From Planctomycetota bacterium (GTDB lineage: Bacteria > Planctomycetota > SZUA-567 > H5-PLA8): 64,000 bases of DNA. Under the pieces are notes generated by a model. The model searched no databases. It had not been told where the DNA came from and saw only the letters and a program-made list of their open reading frames with translations. The stretch covers positions 2,108,001-2,172,000 of the forward strand of contig JAOSKN010000001.1 in the NCBI GenBank assembly GCA_027493525.1, read 5' to 3'. The stretch's first letter is position 1. Every line of letters starts with the position of its first letter. Shown here piece by piece: positions 60,709-64,000 of this stretch. The position numbers and the translations under genes were made by a program.

Positions 60709-61620
60709 TCACTCTTTCGGTGCCGGGGTTTCGGGCTTCAACAGGTTGAACGGGGTGGTCTGCATGTCGAGGAGGAAGGTGCTGTTGTGTTCGAGGGTCT
60801 GCTTGAGGGTCTCGATCTGGCGCAGGAAGATCGCGAAGTCCTCGTTCTTCTGGAAGACGTCGTAGTATTCGGCGGCGGCGGCCTTGCCTTCGGCGCGGAT
60901 GGCCTGCGCGCGGAGTTCGGCGAAGGACTCGATGGCCTTGGCGGCGGTTTCGGCCTCGCTGCGGATGCGGCTGGCCTCTGCGTCGCCGGCGCTGCGGGCG
61001 CTCTGGGCCAGGCGCTGGCGGGTCTCGCGCATGCGGTCGAAGACGGTGCGGGTCACGTCCTCGGGGAGGATCATGCGGCGCAGCCCGACGGCATGGACCT
61101 CGATGCCGTAGCCCTGCTTGGCGACCTCCTCGCTCATCATTTCGCGGACGCGCTCTTCGACCTCGCCGAGCTTGAGGCGCTGCGGATCGACGTTGGTCAG
61201 GTCGTCGAAGGCGTATTGGCTCACCAGCGCGTTGGCCTCGCGCAGGCGGGACTCCAGCAGCGGCTCGGCCTTCTCCTCCCCGCCGACGCGCTGATAGAAG
61301 GCCAGCGGGTCGGAGATGCTCCAGCTCACGTAGACGCCGAAGATGAGCGTGTGGTTGTCGCGGGTGGTCATCTGTTCCAGGCGCGTCTCGAAGGTGCGCA
61401 TGCGCGCGTCGAAGTAGCGCACCTGCTGGATCGGGGCGGGCCATTTCCAGTACAGTCCCGCGCTGGCCCCGTCGGCGTTCTTCACGGCGTCCTCGCCGGC
61501 GCGGCCGAACGTGGTGACGACGGCGGCTTGGTCGAAGCGGACGGTGAAGGTGACCATGTACAGCAGCAGCACGACGACGACCGTGCCGCCCATGGCGTAG
61601 AGCGAGACGTGCTTCTTCAT
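60709..61620 (-). CDS. HflC-like SPFH protein
   Basis: The 303-residue protein has one N-terminal membrane segment (GGTVVVVLLLYMVTFTV), the band-7/SPFH domain (FDQAAVVTTFGRAGEDAVKN; LYWKWPAPIQQVRYFDARMR) and the C-terminal coiled coil (RIRSEAETAAKAIESFAELR). The order of genes and length are those of HflC, the partner of HflK that regulates FtsH-type protease activity in other bacteria. The ATG overlaps the stop of the upstream SPFH gene (ATGA). No ftsH gene lies in the window. Confidence 0.88.
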   Translation of the reverse strand: MKKHVSLYAMGGTVVVVLLLYMVTFTVRFDQAAVVTTFGRAGEDAVKNADGASAGLYWKWPAPIQQVRYFDARMRTFETRLEQMTTRDNHTLIFGVYVSWSISDPLAFYQRVGGEEKAEPLLESRLREANALVSQYAFDDLTNVDPQRLKLGEVEERVREMMSEEVAKQGYGIEVHAVGLRRMILPEDVTRTVFDRMRETRQRLAQSARSAGDAEASRIRSEAETAAKAIESFAELRAQAIRAEGKAAAAEYYDVFQKNEDFAIFLRQIETLKQTLEHNSTFLLDMQTTPFNLLKPETPAPKE

Positions 61621-63667
61621 GGCTTGGGAGACTCCTTGGGTAAGACGGATTCCAGGTCGATGGGGGCCAGTTCGCGCCCCTCGTCCTTCAGGTCGATGCG
61701 CACGGTCAGGTCCTTGCGGCCGGAGACGACGACGATCTTGCGGCGGTTCTTGAGCCCTTCGGCCAGCACTTCGAGGTAGCGCCGGGCGCGGTAGAGTTCG
61801 GGCGCGCGGCGGTAGGCCTGGAGTTCCTGGGTGAAGCGCTCGGCCTTGGCGCGTTCGGCGTTCTCGCTTTCGTGGCGGAAGGCGCGGGCCTCGGCGATCA
61901 GGCGCGCGGCCTCGCCGCCGGCCTGCTGCAGCAACTCCTCGATCTGCGCCTCCTGCCGGGCCAGGACCTTGGGCTCGGCGTTGTTGGCCTTCAGGTAGTC
62001 GTAGCGTTCGATCTGCTCGAGGATCCTGCGCGCGTGGTCGGGGGTGCCGGCGGCGCGCGCGAGCTTCGCGATCTCGTCCTTCAGCGCGCGCTCCCGCGCG
62101 GTCGCGGCTTCCTGGTAGCCGCGCACCACCGTGTGGAACGCCTCGGCCACGTCGCGGGGCGGGTGAAGGCCCGCGGTGCCGACGAAGAGCACCTCCACGC
62201 CCAGCTTGCGCCGGTCGGCTTCGGCCTGGATGCGCTCGCGCAGCCGCTGCCCGAGTTCCACGTGCCGGGCGCCGAGCCAGACGTCCACGTCCTCGGCGAG
62301 CAGATTGCGGGTCAGTTCGCGCTCGGCGAGGTCCTTCAGCAGCGCCTCGGGTTCGCTCTCGCCGCGGGCGAAGGCAACGAGGTCCCGGATGCGGTAATTG
62401 ACGTAGACCTCGGCCGCCATCAGCGAGATCGAAGGCGCGCGCTGCCCGGCGCCGGCGCCCCCGGTCTCGGCCAGGCTGGGCGGCGGCGCGGCCATCAGGA
62501 GTTGCTCGCTGTCGCCGTGCTCGTTCGTCCAAAGCACCGTCTCGCCTTCCTTCAGGTGCTCGTGCGAGCCGAGGGCGAACTGGCGCACGCGCTGCACGTC
62601 CCAGGCGCTCGCGGTCTCGACGGGCCAGGGCCACTTGAAGTGGAGCCCCGGCCCCAGCGGCTCGGGGCGGCTGAGCGCGCCGAAGCGGAGCACCAGCGCC
62701 TGCTGCTGCGGTTCCACCAGGACCAGGCAGGAGACGGCGAAGAGCGAGAGCACGCCCACGGCAAAAAGCGGCGCGGCCCAGCGGTTCAGCAGCCGCCAGA
62801 ACCAGCTCCGCGTGACCTCGAATCCGAACTGGTAGTTGAGCGCCTCCTGGAGCGCCTTGCCGAGGCTCTCGGGGCTGGTGAGCAGGCCCAGCACGCGGCT
62901 GTCGAAGGCCGGGCGCGGCGTCTCGCCCGTCTTGCGCGGACGGTAGAAGTTCAAGACGAGGTTGAGCAGCACTTCGGCGCCGAGCAGGATCTCTACCGCG
63001 CACAGCGCGTGAGGCAGGTAATGCAGCGGCGCGTAGGCGTCGAAGTTCACCGCGCCCAGCACGCCGCAGAGCACGGTTGAGACGAGCGCGGTGCCCATCA
63101 GGAACCCGGCCGCGCCGCGCAGCAGTTCCCACTCCTTCACGCGCGTCATCCCGGCCACGTAGCGCCCGACCAGGAAGTCCACGAACGCCACGCCCAGACA
63201 GAAGGCCATGCCGACGAGCGGGCGTTCGAGGCCGTGAACCGATTCGGGGTGGGGGCGAGGGACGCCTGCGCCTCGCCGAGCCGCCAGAGCCCGCCGGCCA
63301 TCAGGTACGCGCCGACCAGCACGCCGGTCAGCGGCAGGACCAGGCCGTACATCTTCTGCAGGCGCCGCCGCGAGAGGCTCAGCGCGTCACCGGCCTCGCC
63401 GAAGAGCCGGCTTTCGGGAGCCTGCCGCGCGAGCCGCTCGGATTCCAGGGCCTCTTCCCGCTCCAGGCGGTGCTGGTGATAAAGCAGGACCAGGACGAGC
63501 CAGACCGGGATGCCGGCGAAGGCGTACCAGACCGCCGGCAGCATGGCGGCCGGGTCGCCGGAAAAGGCCACCGCGAGCAGGACCAGCGCGGAGAGCGTCT
63601 GCACGCCCAGGCCGAGCAGGGCGCCGACGATCGCGCGCTGATAGGTCTGCTGCCCCTGGTCGCTCAC
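61617..63667 (-). CDS. Large HflK-like SPFH protein with multi-span N-terminus (frame broken at a G5 run)
   Basis: A GTG start at 63667 opens a frame with at least three membrane segments (VGALLGLGVQTLSALVLLAV; LPAVWYAFAGIPVWLVLVLL; MYGLVLPLTGVLVGAYLMAG). It continues in another frame after the run 63251-63255; with one extra base the text reads LAPHPESVHGLERPLVGMAF and goes on with further spans, an SPFH domain (VEPQQQALVLRFGALSRPEP, GLHFKWPWPVETAS) and a long coiled coil. The whole would be about 683 residues, roughly twice a normal HflK. It heads the SPFH operon and is coupled to the hflC-like gene by a 4-bp overlap. Confidence 0.8.
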
Positions 63668-63762
63668 CGCGGGCGGCCCCCCTGGCCGGCTTTCCGGACC
63701 AACCGAAGCGCGCCGCGGCGCGTATAATCCAGGTCAGGCCCGGAACTCAAGGCTGGGAACGC

Positions 63763-64000
63763 ATGCTCGGCAAGCTCGCCACGGTCGCGGCCAACGGCTT
63801 CAAGGAGTCGATCCGCCAGCCGGTGTACGTGGTGCTGCTGGTGGGCGGCAGCCTGCTGCTCGCGCTGAACCTCGCCATCTGCGGATACGCCTTCGAGGAC
63901 GACAACAAGCTGCTGCTGGACCTGGGCCTCAGCACCCTCTTCGTGGCGGGCCTGCTGCTGGCGGCCTTCAGCGCGACGGGCGTATTCAACCGCGAAATCG
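63763..64000 (+). CDS. ABC-2 family permease, N-terminal part (cut by window edge)
   Basis: The frame from the ATG at 63763 reads MLGKLATVAANGFKESIRQP, then a membrane segment (VYVVLLVGGSLLLALNLAI), DDNKLLLDLGLSTLFVAGLL and a second span, running off the window end after 79 codons. The words 'ESIRQP' and 'DDNKLL-DLGLST' are those of ABC-2 permeases from planctomycetes and verrucomicrobia. A TATAAT at 63723-63728 lies 35 bp before the ATG in the 95-bp divergent gap with the SPFH operon, without a clear -35 box. Confidence 0.75.
   Translation, partial: MLGKLATVAANGFKESIRQPVYVVLLVGGSLLLALNLAICGYAFEDDNKLLLDLGLSTLFVAGLLLAAFSATGVFNREI

Overview
The window is high-GC bacterial DNA with tightly packed genes and no rRNA, tRNA, CRISPR array or prophage that I can see. 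The best guess for the source is a member of the Planctomycetota or a close PVC relative. The reasons are a fused aroD-aroE gene, an operon of several SPFH (HflK/HflC-type) proteins with ABC-2 transporter subunits and a large conserved membrane-anchored protein, very large secreted Calx-beta/PQQ-dehydrogenase/cytochrome proteins, and many secreted polysaccharide-active enzymes. No phylogeny could be run, so this is an inference.

Layout. 1-4.6 kb: an L-rhamnose operon on the minus strand (DeoR regulator, kinase, RhaI-type isomerase, aldolase-dehydrogenase cut by the window edge), with three phased 10-bp repeats in front of the regulator. 4.7-6.6 kb: an IS200/IS605-type element with a nonsense-interrupted transposase, apparently inserted in a membrane-protein gene. 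6.8-12.8 kb: a polysaccharide locus (GntR/LacI regulator, two PL14-like proteins, one GH123/DUF4091-like protein). 12.9-18.3 kb: a giant secreted PQQ-sugar-dehydrogenase/Calx-beta/diheme-cytochrome fusion. 18.5-23.8 kb: an esterase, a small acidic protein, an aldo/keto reductase, a secreted beta-helix protein and an HD-GYP protein. 24.1-27.0 kb: catalase-peroxidase KatG and thiol peroxidase Tpx. 27.2-31.2 kb: tagaturonate-epimerase family, an SDR and a LarA-family gene, followed by a small inverted-repeat (MITE-like) element starting at the larA stop codon. 31.3-35.8 kb: a SWIM-SNF2 helicase and an ammonium transporter with a sigma54-type site upstream. 35.9-46.1 kb: housekeeping genes (queA, RNase HII-like, HEAT protein, aroDE, infA, groEL/groES, an esterase, rpsJ). 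46.2-48.2 kb: ECF sigma factor, anti-sigma and a secreted protein. 48.4-54.4 kb: HIT, methyltransferase, lipocalin-like, DUF2007-like membrane protein, a zinc-ribbon/coiled-coil protein and recA. 54.4-64 kb: the SPFH/ABC membrane operon and a divergent second ABC permease.

Two observations stand out. First, three secreted proteins (7957-9252, 11522-12778, 21016-22737) with two different catalytic folds end in the same ~115-125-residue module after an Ala/Pro linker; I know of no name for it, and it may be a lineage-specific anchoring or sorting module. Second, at least six genes are split by single-base length changes in short homopolymers (seven sites, perhaps eight). This looks like residual indel error in the assembly, so these genes should be read as probably intact.
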